Below are positions 18,401 to 25,863 of a stretch of DNA of 64,000 bases, piece by piece (position 1 is the stretch's first letter; each line of letters begins with the position of its first letter). The stretch lies in the NCBI RefSeq assembly GCF_003574445.1, contig NZ_KZ984558.1, positions 1 to 64,000 on the forward strand. Direction: 5' to 3'. A model generated the notes under the pieces. It was not told the origin of the DNA and did no database searches. It was given only the letters and a program-made list of their open reading frames with translations. This DNA is from Streptomyces sp. YIM 130001. Lineage in GTDB: Bacteria; Actinomycetota; Actinomycetes; Streptomycetales; Streptomycetaceae. Position numbers and translations under genes: made by a program.

Positions 18401-18729
18401 GAGACCCGTACCTGGTAGGCGCTCTGCCGGGCGCCGTTGCCGGGCGCGGACAGTTCCCAGGCGAGGCGTGGTTTCGCCACGTCGGTGCCGAGCAGGGTGG
18501 TCGCGTACTCGACAGTGGTGCGCTCGATCTTCAGCACGCCGCTCCTCGTCGGTCGTTCTGCCCGGCCGTCGGGGGCCGCGGTCGCGGGGGCCGGGTTGAG
18601 TGCGATGAAGCCGGCTCCGGCGCCGGCGGCGGAGGTTCTGAGGAAGGCTCTCCGGTTCCAGGGCCGGTGACCGGATCCGTCCGGCGCGGCGCCGTCGGGG
18701 CCGTCGTGGTTCGCGTGCTCGGTGCTCAT
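15415..18729 (-). CDS. Exported GH78 alpha-L-rhamnosidase
   Basis: A 1104-residue enzyme. NRRAFLRTSAAGAG at residues 25-38 followed by a hydrophobic stretch and ATAA is a twin-arginine signal with a likely cleavage site. The mature protein has beta-sandwich carbohydrate domains (residues about 60-570), then the GH78 (alpha/alpha)6 barrel marked by EKNGWTGDAQVGAPTMMY with the conserved acidic residues and by GWGYKELAPTPEWTTVYPF, and a C-terminal beta-domain. It removes terminal L-rhamnose from plant glycosides or polysaccharides outside the cell. AAGGAG lies 8 bases before the ATG. A LacI-type palindrome is 105 bases upstream. Confidence 0.92.
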   Translation of the reverse strand: MSTEHANHDGPDGAAPDGSGHRPWNRRAFLRTSAAGAGAGFIALNPAPATAAPDGRAERPTRSGVLKIERTTVEYATTLLGTDVAKPRLAWELSAPGNGARQSAYQVRVSTEPPGDGGRPLWDSGRVESADTFGVPYAGPALKPRTRYHWQVRVWDGDGKPSEWSTARWWETALSKDDWQGHWIGAPAAPEPPGFEGASWIWSPGATPQDAPAGTRWFRGHLELPQGAEVSKAELVATADDDFTLYLDGAEVLHAPEQTDGWRTGRYADVTEQVRGSGAGIVLAARATNRGTAEVDPGGLLVRLVVQSSDGEHTCVTGAGWRSAEEEQQGWQKADFDDSGWPEAEVLVPFGEGPWGDDAKATGDELPAPLLRREFTVGKPITRARLYISGLAYYEAELNGRRVGRQVLDPGFTDYDKTVLYAVHDVTDLVRRGRNAIGVTLGRGFYAMTTSNVWNWHKPPWHGEPRLLGQLEIDHPDGTRSTVSSDGSWRMAEGPTLSNSQYAGETYDARKNPRGWTEPGFDDGDWERPERQDAPKGSLRAQPLESIEITDTVRPVAVTAHGDDWIVDMGRTMAGWTRLKVRAKAGTTVRLVHGEKLKDDGSVHAETEHVPGRFQTDEYVCAGDGDEVWEPKFSYKGFRYVQVSGLPEKPEPEQVLGRLVHSTVEDTGSFRCSEPQYEQFEKAMRRTVLNNLHGYPTDTPMFEKNGWTGDAQVGAPTMMYALGMHRFLGKWLDDLADSQNDRGQPPVIVPSGGWGYKELAPTPEWTTVYPFLVREMYRVYGDERVVRSHLPAVIRYLDYEIDRLEDGLAVTALGDWLPPGHPSGIPPEDTRLTATAYLHRALTDTADMADLVGEASVRDRYRDTAEKLKEAFNKEFLGPDGHYRTAKEKEYRQTNNCLPLAFGLVPAGARASAAASLVADIEKRGNHLNTGCLGTSVLLRALSAAGHPEVAHAVATQTTYPSWGYWFENGADTMWEMWELESRSRDHYFMGTVAQWLYENVAGLRPGDAGYRTFVVRPDARAGVNWARTELHSVRGPAEVAWSRIDKAVRLTVRVPVGSTAEVHVPAASKSAAEAPRGAKFVRTEPGHVVYQVGHGRWEFSGRP

Positions 18730-18833
18730 CGATGCGCTCCTTGAACTGGCGAACGAGGGCTGTTGCAGGGCGGGTTGGACGCACGCCGGGATCCGGACGG
18801 CGGCGCGCCCGTGAGCAGCCGCCGCGATCTGTG

Positions 18834-18845
18834 AATCGTTTCAAG
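18834..18845. promoter_or_regulatory. LacI-family-like operator upstream of the rhamnosidase
   Basis: TGAATCGTTTCA is a near-perfect palindrome with a central CG, the typical form of LacI/GalR operators. It is 105-116 bases upstream of the rhamnosidase start. No LacI gene is in the window, so the regulator would be encoded elsewhere. Confidence 0.55.
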
Positions 18846-19002
18846 CGCTGACCGGGATCCTAGGGTGCCGCCGAGCAAGGGCTCAAGAGGTGTGCACGGA
18901 GAGCCCGCCCGGCCCGATGTCGCTGGACATCCGGCATGCCCGGCCAGTACGACATGACAAGGTCCACCACACCGCACCACGCCACCGCGCACTGGAGTTT
19001 CC

Positions 19003-20007
<1,005 letters not shown>

Positions 20008-20056
20008 ACGAAACGCACTCCCCGCCCGGTGACGCGCCGCGCCCCTTCCGGTTTGG

Positions 20057-20070
20057 TGGAACACGTTCTA
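20057..20070. promoter_or_regulatory. KstR-type box upstream of the FadE26-like gene
   Basis: TGGAACACGTTCTA matches the published KstR consensus TNNAACNNGTTNNA at every fixed position. It lies 43-56 bases upstream of the acyl-CoA dehydrogenase start, where a repressor would block transcription. KstR is the TetR-family repressor of cholesterol catabolism in mycobacteria and rhodococci; a kstR gene is not seen in this window. Confidence 0.7.
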
Positions 20071-20112
20071 CTGTGTGCGCCGCCGCAGGACCGCGACACT
20101 TCTGGAGGGGCC

Positions 20113-21321
20113 GTGCACCTCGAATACACGCCGGAACAGCAGCAGTTGCGCACGGAGCTGCGTGCGTACTTCGCCGAGGTCATGCCCGACCGCGCCGCCG
20201 ACGGATCCGGGCCTGCCGCGCCCGCCGCCGACCCTGCGGAACAGAAGCGTTTCTACCGGGAGACGATCCGGCGCCTCGGCTCCGACGGCTGGCTCGGGGT
20301 CGGCTGGCCGCAGGAGTACGGCGGCCGCGGCCTCGGCCCCGTCGAGCAGTTCATCTTCTTCGACGAGGCCGCTCAGGCCGTCGTCCCACTGCCGCTGATG
20401 GCGCTCAACACGGTCGGGCCGACGATCATGCAGTTCGGCACCGACGAGCAGAAGGCGTACTTCCTGCCGCGCATCCTCGCCGGAGAGATCGACTTCGCCA
20501 TCGGCTACAGCGAACCCGACGCGGGCACCGACCTCGCCGCCCTGAAGACCCGCGCCGTACGCGAGGGCGATGCGGAGACCGGCCACTACGTGGTGAACGG
20601 CCAGAAGATCTGGACCACCAACGGCGACACCGCGGACTGGGTCTGGCTCGCCGTGCGCACCGACCCGGACGCCCCGCCTCACAAGGGCATCACCATGCTG
20701 CTCGTGCCGACCGACGACCCCGGCTACTCCTGCACCCTGATCAACACCCTCGCCTCCCACGACACCACCGCCAGCTACTACGAGAACGTCCGCGTCCCCG
20801 TCTCCCGCCGTGTCGGCGAGGAGAACAAGGGCTGGCGCCTGATCACCAACCAGCTCAATCACGAGCGCGTCACCCTCGCCGCACACGGCACCATGGCGAT
20901 CCGCGCCCTGCACGACACGCAGCGCTGGGCGGCCGGCACCAAACTGACCGACGGCCGCCGCGTCATCGACCTCGGCTGGGTCAAGCAGCGCCTCGCCCGC
21001 ACCCATGCCCGCCTCGACGCGATGAAACTCCTCAACTGGCAGATGGTGAACGCCGTCCAGAACGGCACCCTCACCCCGCAGGACGCCTCCGCCGTCAAGG
21101 TCTACGGCTCCGAGGCCCGCCGCGACGCCTACGCCTGGCTCCTGGAGATCGTGGCCGCCGCGGGCCCCCTCAAGGAGGGCTCGGCCGGCGCCGTACTCGG
21201 CGGGGAACTGGAACGCGGCTACCGGAGCGCCGTGATCTTCACCTTCGGCGGCGGCAACAACGAGATCCAGCGGGAGATCATCTCCTGGATCGGCCTCGGC
21301 ATGCCCCGCGTGCGCCGCTGA
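20113..21321 (+). CDS. Acyl-CoA dehydrogenase, FadE26 (ChsE4)-like
   Basis: A 402-residue FAD-dependent dehydrogenase. GWLGVGWPQEYGGRG, IGYSEPDAGTDLAALKTRAV, GQKIWTT and FTFGGGNNEIQREII are shared with mycobacterial FadE26, the catalytic partner of FadE27 in the heterotetrameric dehydrogenase of the cholesterol side chain. TNQLNHERVTL carries the Glu at the usual catalytic-base position for this subgroup. A KstR-type box precedes it. GTG at 20113 is chosen for its GGAGG 4 bases upstream; the longer frame overlaps the box. No FadE27-like partner is adjacent, so the partner is elsewhere or the enzyme is homomeric. Confidence 0.85.
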   Translation: MHLEYTPEQQQLRTELRAYFAEVMPDRAADGSGPAAPAADPAEQKRFYRETIRRLGSDGWLGVGWPQEYGGRGLGPVEQFIFFDEAAQAVVPLPLMALNTVGPTIMQFGTDEQKAYFLPRILAGEIDFAIGYSEPDAGTDLAALKTRAVREGDAETGHYVVNGQKIWTTNGDTADWVWLAVRTDPDAPPHKGITMLLVPTDDPGYSCTLINTLASHDTTASYYENVRVPVSRRVGEENKGWRLITNQLNHERVTLAAHGTMAIRALHDTQRWAAGTKLTDGRRVIDLGWVKQRLARTHARLDAMKLLNWQMVNAVQNGTLTPQDASAVKVYGSEARRDAYAWLLEIVAAAGPLKEGSAGAVLGGELERGYRSAVIFTFGGGNNEIQREIISWIGLGMPRVRR

Positions 21322-21489
21322 AGTGCCATCACAGCCTGTGGTGGCGGCCACCTGCCCGGGATTGGTCCTCGAGCCGGAACGGGAGCCTTGACGGTCGGCT
21401 CGCCGCCGGGCCGGTGCGTTCCGGGATTCGCCGGCCGCGCGGCAGGGGGTGGGCGGCGTTGTGGAGTGCGTCCAGCGCGAGTGTGCCGG

Positions 21490-22260
21490 TCAGACGGGAG
21501 GCATCAAATCGCTCTCGCTGACGGTGTATTGCAGTGGGGGATAGGTGAAGTCCGTCTCGTGGTTCTCCCGGCGCCGCAGTCCGTAGAATTCTCGCTGCTG
21601 TTCTTCGTCGGCCGCGGTGAGGCGCGAGCCCTGCGGGAGGAATGCGTGTCCATCCCGGTATCGGACGAGCGTCTTCGAGGTACGAAAGGTCACGCCCAGC
21701 CATTGATTGTCCGCCGCTCCCGGGGACGCGTCCAGCAGGATCCGGTGCCTGAGGCGCCGATTGGAGTCGACGGAGAATGTGACGACGCTGTGGTGAGTGA
21801 GAGGGACCTCGAACGTCTCGCCACGAGAAACCTTCGACTCGAAGACCAGCTTCCGCGGCGGGTTCGCCTCGGGAGATCGGTAGCAGGAGAAGAGGGCGAT
21901 GAACGACCCGTCGGCCAGATCGAGGGCTTGGTCGGAATGGCCGCCCATGGTGCGGTAGGCGTTCGTGTAGCGCTCGATGAGGGCGTTGTTGAAGCCGACC
22001 GGTGTGGCCGCGCAGTCCTGAACCTGCCGAGCCAGCCGTTCGTGCACCGCACCGAAGCGCTGCGTCGGGTTGCTGTACCGACTCGTGGTGCGTACGAGAG
22101 GTGCGCGGCCCGTCGCGTCGACCTTGGTGAGTACGGCGCCCTGACGCCCCTTTCCCACGTCCTCCCAGCGAACCGAAGCGGACAGCTCATCGAAGAGATC
22201 GACCTCTGTCGGCAAGCCGCACGACAGGACTTCGGCGGCGATTTCAGACTCGCGGGGCAA
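21490..22260 (-). CDS. AlkB-like 2OG-Fe(II) oxygenase (predicted)
   Basis: A 256-residue protein of no recognised named family. NAYRTMGGHSDQALDLADGS gives an AlkB-like start of the iron site (His108 and Asp110), followed by FIALFSCY. A later RHRILLD supplies a candidate distal His (172) and LGVTFRTSKT a candidate 2-oxoglutarate-binding Arg (193). The order N-x-Y, HxD, H, R with this spacing is that of AlkB-type double-stranded beta-helix dioxygenases, which hydroxylate or demethylate nucleic acids, proteins or small molecules. Start is TTG with GGGGGA upstream. It overlaps the preceding gene by 17 bases, implying translational coupling. Substrate unknown. Confidence 0.6.
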   Translation of the reverse strand: MPRESEIAAEVLSCGLPTEVDLFDELSASVRWEDVGKGRQGAVLTKVDATGRAPLVRTTSRYSNPTQRFGAVHERLARQVQDCAATPVGFNNALIERYTNAYRTMGGHSDQALDLADGSFIALFSCYRSPEANPPRKLVFESKVSRGETFEVPLTHHSVVTFSVDSNRRLRHRILLDASPGAADNQWLGVTFRTSKTLVRYRDGHAFLPQGSRLTAADEEQQREFYGLRRRENHETDFTYPPLQYTVSESDLMPPV

Positions 22261-23473
22261 GGTAGTCCCCCGAGTTCATGCTGAAAAGGAGATCCTCGCC
22301 GTAATCGATGAAGGACGAGGTCCGGTTCTCCTCGGCGTACAGCCTGCGCAGTTCGTCCGTCCCGGACGGTGTGGGTGGCTCCAACTTCACTGGAACTCCG
22401 GCCACTTCGAGGAACGTGGCGCCGTTCTTGTGCACGGCCTCGGCCTTCGAGCAGCGCACCACGTATCCCAGGCGGGTCGGCAGGACCTCGGGGCCCAGAG
22501 TCGAGGGCCGGACCGCGTGCGTGTACAGGCGGTTGGTGGACAGCGGCATGAAGAACACCGAGCCGGGGTGGAGGGTCAGGGTGAACTGTTCGGGGAGCGC
22601 GTCCCCTTCGTGGTGCGCGGCCGGTTCCTTGAGGCGGAACTGGAGTTGGGTGAGGCCGCTCGTACGTTTCACGCCGTAGTCGAAGGGGTCGTCGGCCAGG
22701 GGATTTAGTTTGTCGAGTCCTTCGTAGAAGGTGCAGAAGGCCATGATGCCGCCTGCGGGCATGTCCTTGGTCTTGTCTGCATGGGCCGAGATCTTGGCCT
22801 TGGACTGCTTGCGCTCGGGTGTGGCAAGGGTGTTGTGGTAGATCTGCGCGAGGACGTGATTCAGCGGTGCCTGGTCCCGGAATACAGTGGCGGCCTCGCG
22901 GTTGAGAGCATCGACGAGGTGCGAGTCGGTCGGGCCGAAGTTCTCCGTCGGCCCCGAGAGGTTCGTGGAGCACCGGAGCAGGCGGAAACGCAGTGCGTCA
23001 TCGTTGCGTGTGACGGGCGTCAGATAGACGCCACTGCGGTGAGCCGTTCCGGGCTTGGTGGACTCCGTCAGGGACTGGAACGTGTGCTCCGCCCGGATCC
23101 GTCCGAAGTGATCGTCCCCGGGATCGAAGAACCGGCGGTAGTACACGCCGAGGCCGTGAACGCGAAGCGGAAGCCGTCCGGGACCGACACGGCTCCAAGG
23201 CCGGCCGGCGTCCTCGCCGTAACCGTGTGACAGCTCGTCGATGACGAACACCCGCGCTGCCGCACGCAGTTGGCGGTCGCTGACCCCGGATATGTCGCCA
23301 CCCAGGTAGACGGTCTTCCGGGTGAGGTCGTACGGGAAGGCGGTCAGCTCCTCCGGCGTGATGAGGGCTCCGAAGAATTCCCTGGCCAGCTCGTGCTCAT
23401 GGAATTCCGAAGGCGCGACCAAGAGATTGTCCGCATCCTCGATGCGGGCCTCGGCCGACTCTGTTCCGTGCAT
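22244..23473 (-). CDS. Second predicted 2OG-Fe(II) oxygenase, coupled to the first
   Basis: A 409-residue protein. From about residue 225 it shows KISAHADKTKDMPAGGIMAF (candidate iron ligands His232 and Asp234, numbered from a start one codon upstream), then a long insertion, LHPGSVFFMPLSTNRLYTHAV (candidate His320) and RLGYVVRCSKA (candidate Arg335 or 341). This parallels the partner's HxD...H...R layout. The N-terminal 200 residues are not recognised; they contain VYYRRFFDPGDDHFG and many charged residues. Start is ATG 23473 (TTG 23476 also possible) with only a weak AGG ribosome sequence. Sequence around it looks less GC-rich than neighbours, hinting at acquisition. Confidence 0.55.
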   Translation of the reverse strand: MHGTESAEARIEDADNLLVAPSEFHEHELAREFFGALITPEELTAFPYDLTRKTVYLGGDISGVSDRQLRAAARVFVIDELSHGYGEDAGRPWSRVGPGRLPLRVHGLGVYYRRFFDPGDDHFGRIRAEHTFQSLTESTKPGTAHRSGVYLTPVTRNDDALRFRLLRCSTNLSGPTENFGPTDSHLVDALNREAATVFRDQAPLNHVLAQIYHNTLATPERKQSKAKISAHADKTKDMPAGGIMAFCTFYEGLDKLNPLADDPFDYGVKRTSGLTQLQFRLKEPAAHHEGDALPEQFTLTLHPGSVFFMPLSTNRLYTHAVRPSTLGPEVLPTRLGYVVRCSKAEAVHKNGATFLEVAGVPVKLEPPTPSGTDELRRLYAEENRTSSFIDYGEDLLFSMNSGDYLAPRV

Positions 23474-23534
23474 CAAGCGCTACCTGTCGTTCGCAGATCC
23501 TGATGGAATACCCAAAACCGTGGGACATGCCAAA

Positions 23535-23585
23535 GGTCCGCACGCGTTCGTTCGCGTCTCGAAGCGCGAACGAAGGATACGGACC
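23535..23585. terminator. Large two-tier hairpin between tetR and the oxygenase pair
   Basis: Inner stem TTCGTTCGCG (23547-23556) with CGCGAACGAA (23565-23574) is perfect over 10 bp with an 8-base loop. An outer stem GGTCCG (23535-23540) with CGGACC (23580-23585) is nested almost concentrically. In the minus direction it lies after tetR and 62 bases before the oxygenase start, so it is either the tetR terminator or a leader structure. Confidence 0.6.
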
Positions 23586-23746
23586 GTTGAAACAAATCGT
23601 GATGCTCTCACGAGGCCTCGACGGCGGGCAACGGCTTCTCCCGTGTGTGCGGCGCGCGGAGTTGCCCGGGATGGCGGGTAGCGGTGCGGGGATCCCACGG
23701 CGATCGAATCACCTGCGCATGCCTGGCGTCCTTCTCCAACCGGCCG

Positions 23747-24319
23747 TCAGCCGCGCCTCGTTGCCCCGTAGCGCAACCCGTCGTACAGGATCGTGACGAT
23801 TTCCTTCGCATCGTCCTTCCAGCCGTCGGCGCGCAGCCCGCAGATGCCGCCCAGGGCGCGCAGGACGATGCGCCCGCTGACGCCGCTGCGTACGACGCCG
23901 GCCTCGGCGCCTGCGGTCAGGAGTTCCTCCAGGGCGAGGGCCATCTCGTTGCGGGTGTCCTCGAAGACCGGCGAGTCGGTCGCCATGATGCTCTCGAGTA
24001 CCTCCCCCATCCCTCTGCCGACCGACGCGTGCTCCACGAGCAGCAGCAGGAACGTGCGCAGCGCCTCGTCCGGGGAGTGCTGGGCGAGCAGTTCGGCGGG
24101 CGCCTCGCAGAGTTCGGCGACCTCCTGGCGGTAGACGGCTGCGACGAGCGCCTCACGCGTCTCGAAGTGGCGGTAGAGGGTGCCCACAGCTACGCCGGCC
24201 CGACGGGCGATCTCCTCCACGTGGGCGTCTTCGGCGACGAGGAACGCCTCCCGTGCCGCGGTCAGCAGCGCTTCGCGGTTGCGGCGCGCGTCGGCGCGCA
24301 AGGGACGTGGTGAGGGCAA
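23747..24319 (-). CDS. TetR family transcriptional regulator
   Basis: A 190-residue repressor. The N-terminal helix-turn-helix is visible as HVEEIARRAGVAVGTLYRHF followed by ETREALVAAVY, a textbook TetR signature. The C-terminal part resembles the SbtR/TetR_C_13 group (VSGRIVLRALGGICGL). TTG at 24319 is the likely start since AGGAG lies 8 bases upstream. It is divergent from the SDR gene at 24400 with 80 bases between them and probably controls it. Confidence 0.88.
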   Translation of the reverse strand: MPSPRPLRADARRNREALLTAAREAFLVAEDAHVEEIARRAGVAVGTLYRHFETREALVAAVYRQEVAELCEAPAELLAQHSPDEALRTFLLLLVEHASVGRGMGEVLESIMATDSPVFEDTRNEMALALEELLTAGAEAGVVRSGVSGRIVLRALGGICGLRADGWKDDAKEIVTILYDGLRYGATRRG

Positions 24320-24327
24320 CGGATCTC

Positions 24328-24384
24328 CTAAGGTGAGTCTGATTCCGTTTAGGTGTACGGTTTCCGGAGTCGGGTTCACTTTAG
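24328..24384. promoter_or_regulatory. Three TAAGGTGA-like elements in the tetR/SDR divergent promoter
   Basis: CTAAGGTGA (24328-24336), TTAGGTGT (24349-24356) and, inverted, TTCACTTTAG (24375-24384) share a TAAGGTGA-like core. The first and third form an inverted pair matching at 8 of 9 bases. Candidate TetR binding elements. Confidence 0.4.
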
Positions 24385-24399
24385 CGGAGGGGTACACCC

Positions 24400-25173
24400 A
24401 TGACAGTTCCGGACGACGGACTCCAGGGTCTGCGAGTGCTGGTGACCGGTGGCAGTCGAGGCCTGGGCGAGGCGACGGCCCGTCGCTTCGCCGCCGCCGG
24501 GGCGACCGTGCTGACGGCATCACGCAGCGCGCCGCCGGAGGACATGCCTGCCACGTTCATCCCCGCCGACCTGCGGTCGGAGGAAGGGGTGCGGGAACTC
24601 GGGCAGCGCGTACGGGACGGTGTCGGGGGAGTCGATGTCCTGGTGAACAACGCGGGGGCCGCGAGCGGACCGGTGCCGACGCTGGAGCGGTCGGACGCGT
24701 CCTGGCTCGCCGATCTGGAGATGAACCTGCTGGCCGCGGTCCGCCTCGACCGCGCTCTGGTCCCGGGCATGGTCGAGCGGGGGTCCGGCGTCGTGGTGCA
24801 CGTCTCGTCCATCGCCAGCCGGCTGCCCCAGCCCGCCGAGGCGTCGTACGCGGCGTCGAAGGCGGCGCTCAACGCCTACAGCCGGGAGCTGGCGACGGCG
24901 ACGGGCCGGCACGGCGTACGTGTGGTGTGCGTGCTGCCGGGGTTCGTCGTCACTCAGGGAGCCTCCGCCCACCTGCGGGAGATGGCCGAGAGCCAGGGCG
25001 TCGGCGTCGACGACATCGAGCAACGGATCGTGGATCACCTGCAGTTGCCGATGGGGCGACCCGGCGATCCCGAGGACGTGGCGGAGATGATCGCGTTCCT
25101 CGCATCCGGTCGCGCGAAATGGCTCACCGGCTCTCAGTTCCGGGTCGACGGCGGCATCATCCCGACCGTTTGA
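24400..25173 (+). CDS. Short-chain dehydrogenase/reductase
   Basis: A 257-residue classical SDR. LVTGGSRGLGEATARRFAAA is the cofactor loop, VLVNNAGAA the core motif, VHVSSIAS the catalytic Ser and YAASK the Tyr-Lys pair. The C-terminal GRPGDPEDVAEMIAFLAS and TGSQFRVDGGIIPT are typical of oxidoreductases with 3-oxoacyl reductase ancestry. Substrate unknown. GGAGGGG precedes the ATG by 8 bases. Divergent from a TetR gene that likely regulates it. Confidence 0.88.
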   Translation: MTVPDDGLQGLRVLVTGGSRGLGEATARRFAAAGATVLTASRSAPPEDMPATFIPADLRSEEGVRELGQRVRDGVGGVDVLVNNAGAASGPVPTLERSDASWLADLEMNLLAAVRLDRALVPGMVERGSGVVVHVSSIASRLPQPAEASYAASKAALNAYSRELATATGRHGVRVVCVLPGFVVTQGASAHLREMAESQGVGVDDIEQRIVDHLQLPMGRPGDPEDVAEMIAFLASGRAKWLTGSQFRVDGGIIPTV

Positions 25174-25190
25174 ACCACCTCCCGGTCCAT

Positions 25191-25234
25191 ACGAAATCCA
25201 CCGCCCCACCCGCACGAAATCCACCGCCCCACCC
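25191..25234. repeat. Direct repeat of a 21-base unit between SDR and VOC genes
   Basis: Two identical copies (25191-25211 and 25214-25234), beginning ACGAAATCCACCGCC, with a 23-base period. It lies in the short leader of the VOC gene and looks like a local duplication. No function assigned. Confidence 0.85.
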
Positions 25235-25254
25235 ACCCGAAGCGGAGCATCACC

Positions 25255-25623
25255 ATGCGGTTCAACCTCCTGTCCCTGATCCTGGACGCCGCGGATCTGG
25301 AGAGCGAGAGCGCGTTCTGGAGCCGGCTGGTCGGCGGCTCGACCGCGAAGACGGCGACACACCACTTCGTGCAGGCCGACGGCCTGCCCGCGATCGTGAT
25401 CCAGCACGCCCCCGGGCACGTCGCGCCGCAGTGGCCCGACGGCGCTCCGCAGCAGATGCACTTCGATCTCGCCACGAGTGATCCGGCGGCCGCGGACGAG
25501 CGGGTACGGGATGCCGGCGGCCGACGGCTGCTGCCGGCGGACGACGTCACCCTTGCCGGTCAGCAGGGATCCCGGGTCTACGCCAGCCCGGCCGGACATC
25601 CCTTCTGCCTCCGCTCGGCCTGA
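25255..25623 (+). CDS. VOC (glyoxalase/bleomycin-resistance) family protein
   Basis: A 122-residue protein with two beta-alpha-beta-beta-beta repeats of the vicinal oxygen chelate fold: LLSLILDAADLESESAFW at the N-terminus and QMHFDLATSDPAAADERV in the middle are recognisable, ending ASPAGHPFCLRS. The His in QMHFDL is a likely metal ligand. Members include glyoxalase-like enzymes and drug-binding proteins; no specific role can be assigned. It follows the SDR by 81 bases and may be co-transcribed. Confidence 0.8.
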   Translation: MRFNLLSLILDAADLESESAFWSRLVGGSTAKTATHHFVQADGLPAIVIQHAPGHVAPQWPDGAPQQMHFDLATSDPAAADERVRDAGGRRLLPADDVTLAGQQGSRVYASPAGHPFCLRSA

Positions 25624-25663
25624 CTCGGCGGCCGGCCCGGTCGCAGTTCCAGCCCGTTTGCTT

Positions 25664-25695
25664 CCTGTCGCCCTGTCGCCCTGTCGCCCTGTCGC
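25664..25695. repeat. Tandem 8-bp repeat CCTGTCGC, four copies
   Basis: Four perfect copies in the 240-base gap between the VOC and MpaB genes. The gap holds no other gene I can support. Confidence 0.9.
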
Positions 25696-25863
25696 CGTGC
25701 CGCTCGCCGCGGTGCGAACCGGTTGACGACTGTCGCTCTGCCCACGCGGCGCGGGCGCAGCCGTGGGAACGGTGGCGGCGGCCGCGTGGCAGGAGAGTGC
25801 CGCCTCCGTGCGGTGCAGACGTGCCGCCGGTGGCTGCGTACGCTGCCAACAGGAGGTTGGCTC

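Noticed and set aside
16084..18744. 886-residue open frame opposite the rhamnosidase
   Set aside because: Shadow of the GH78 gene; no recognisable motif and no ribosome site.
25191..25234. CRISPR-like direct repeats
   Set aside because: Only two copies with a 2-base gap and no spacers or cas genes.
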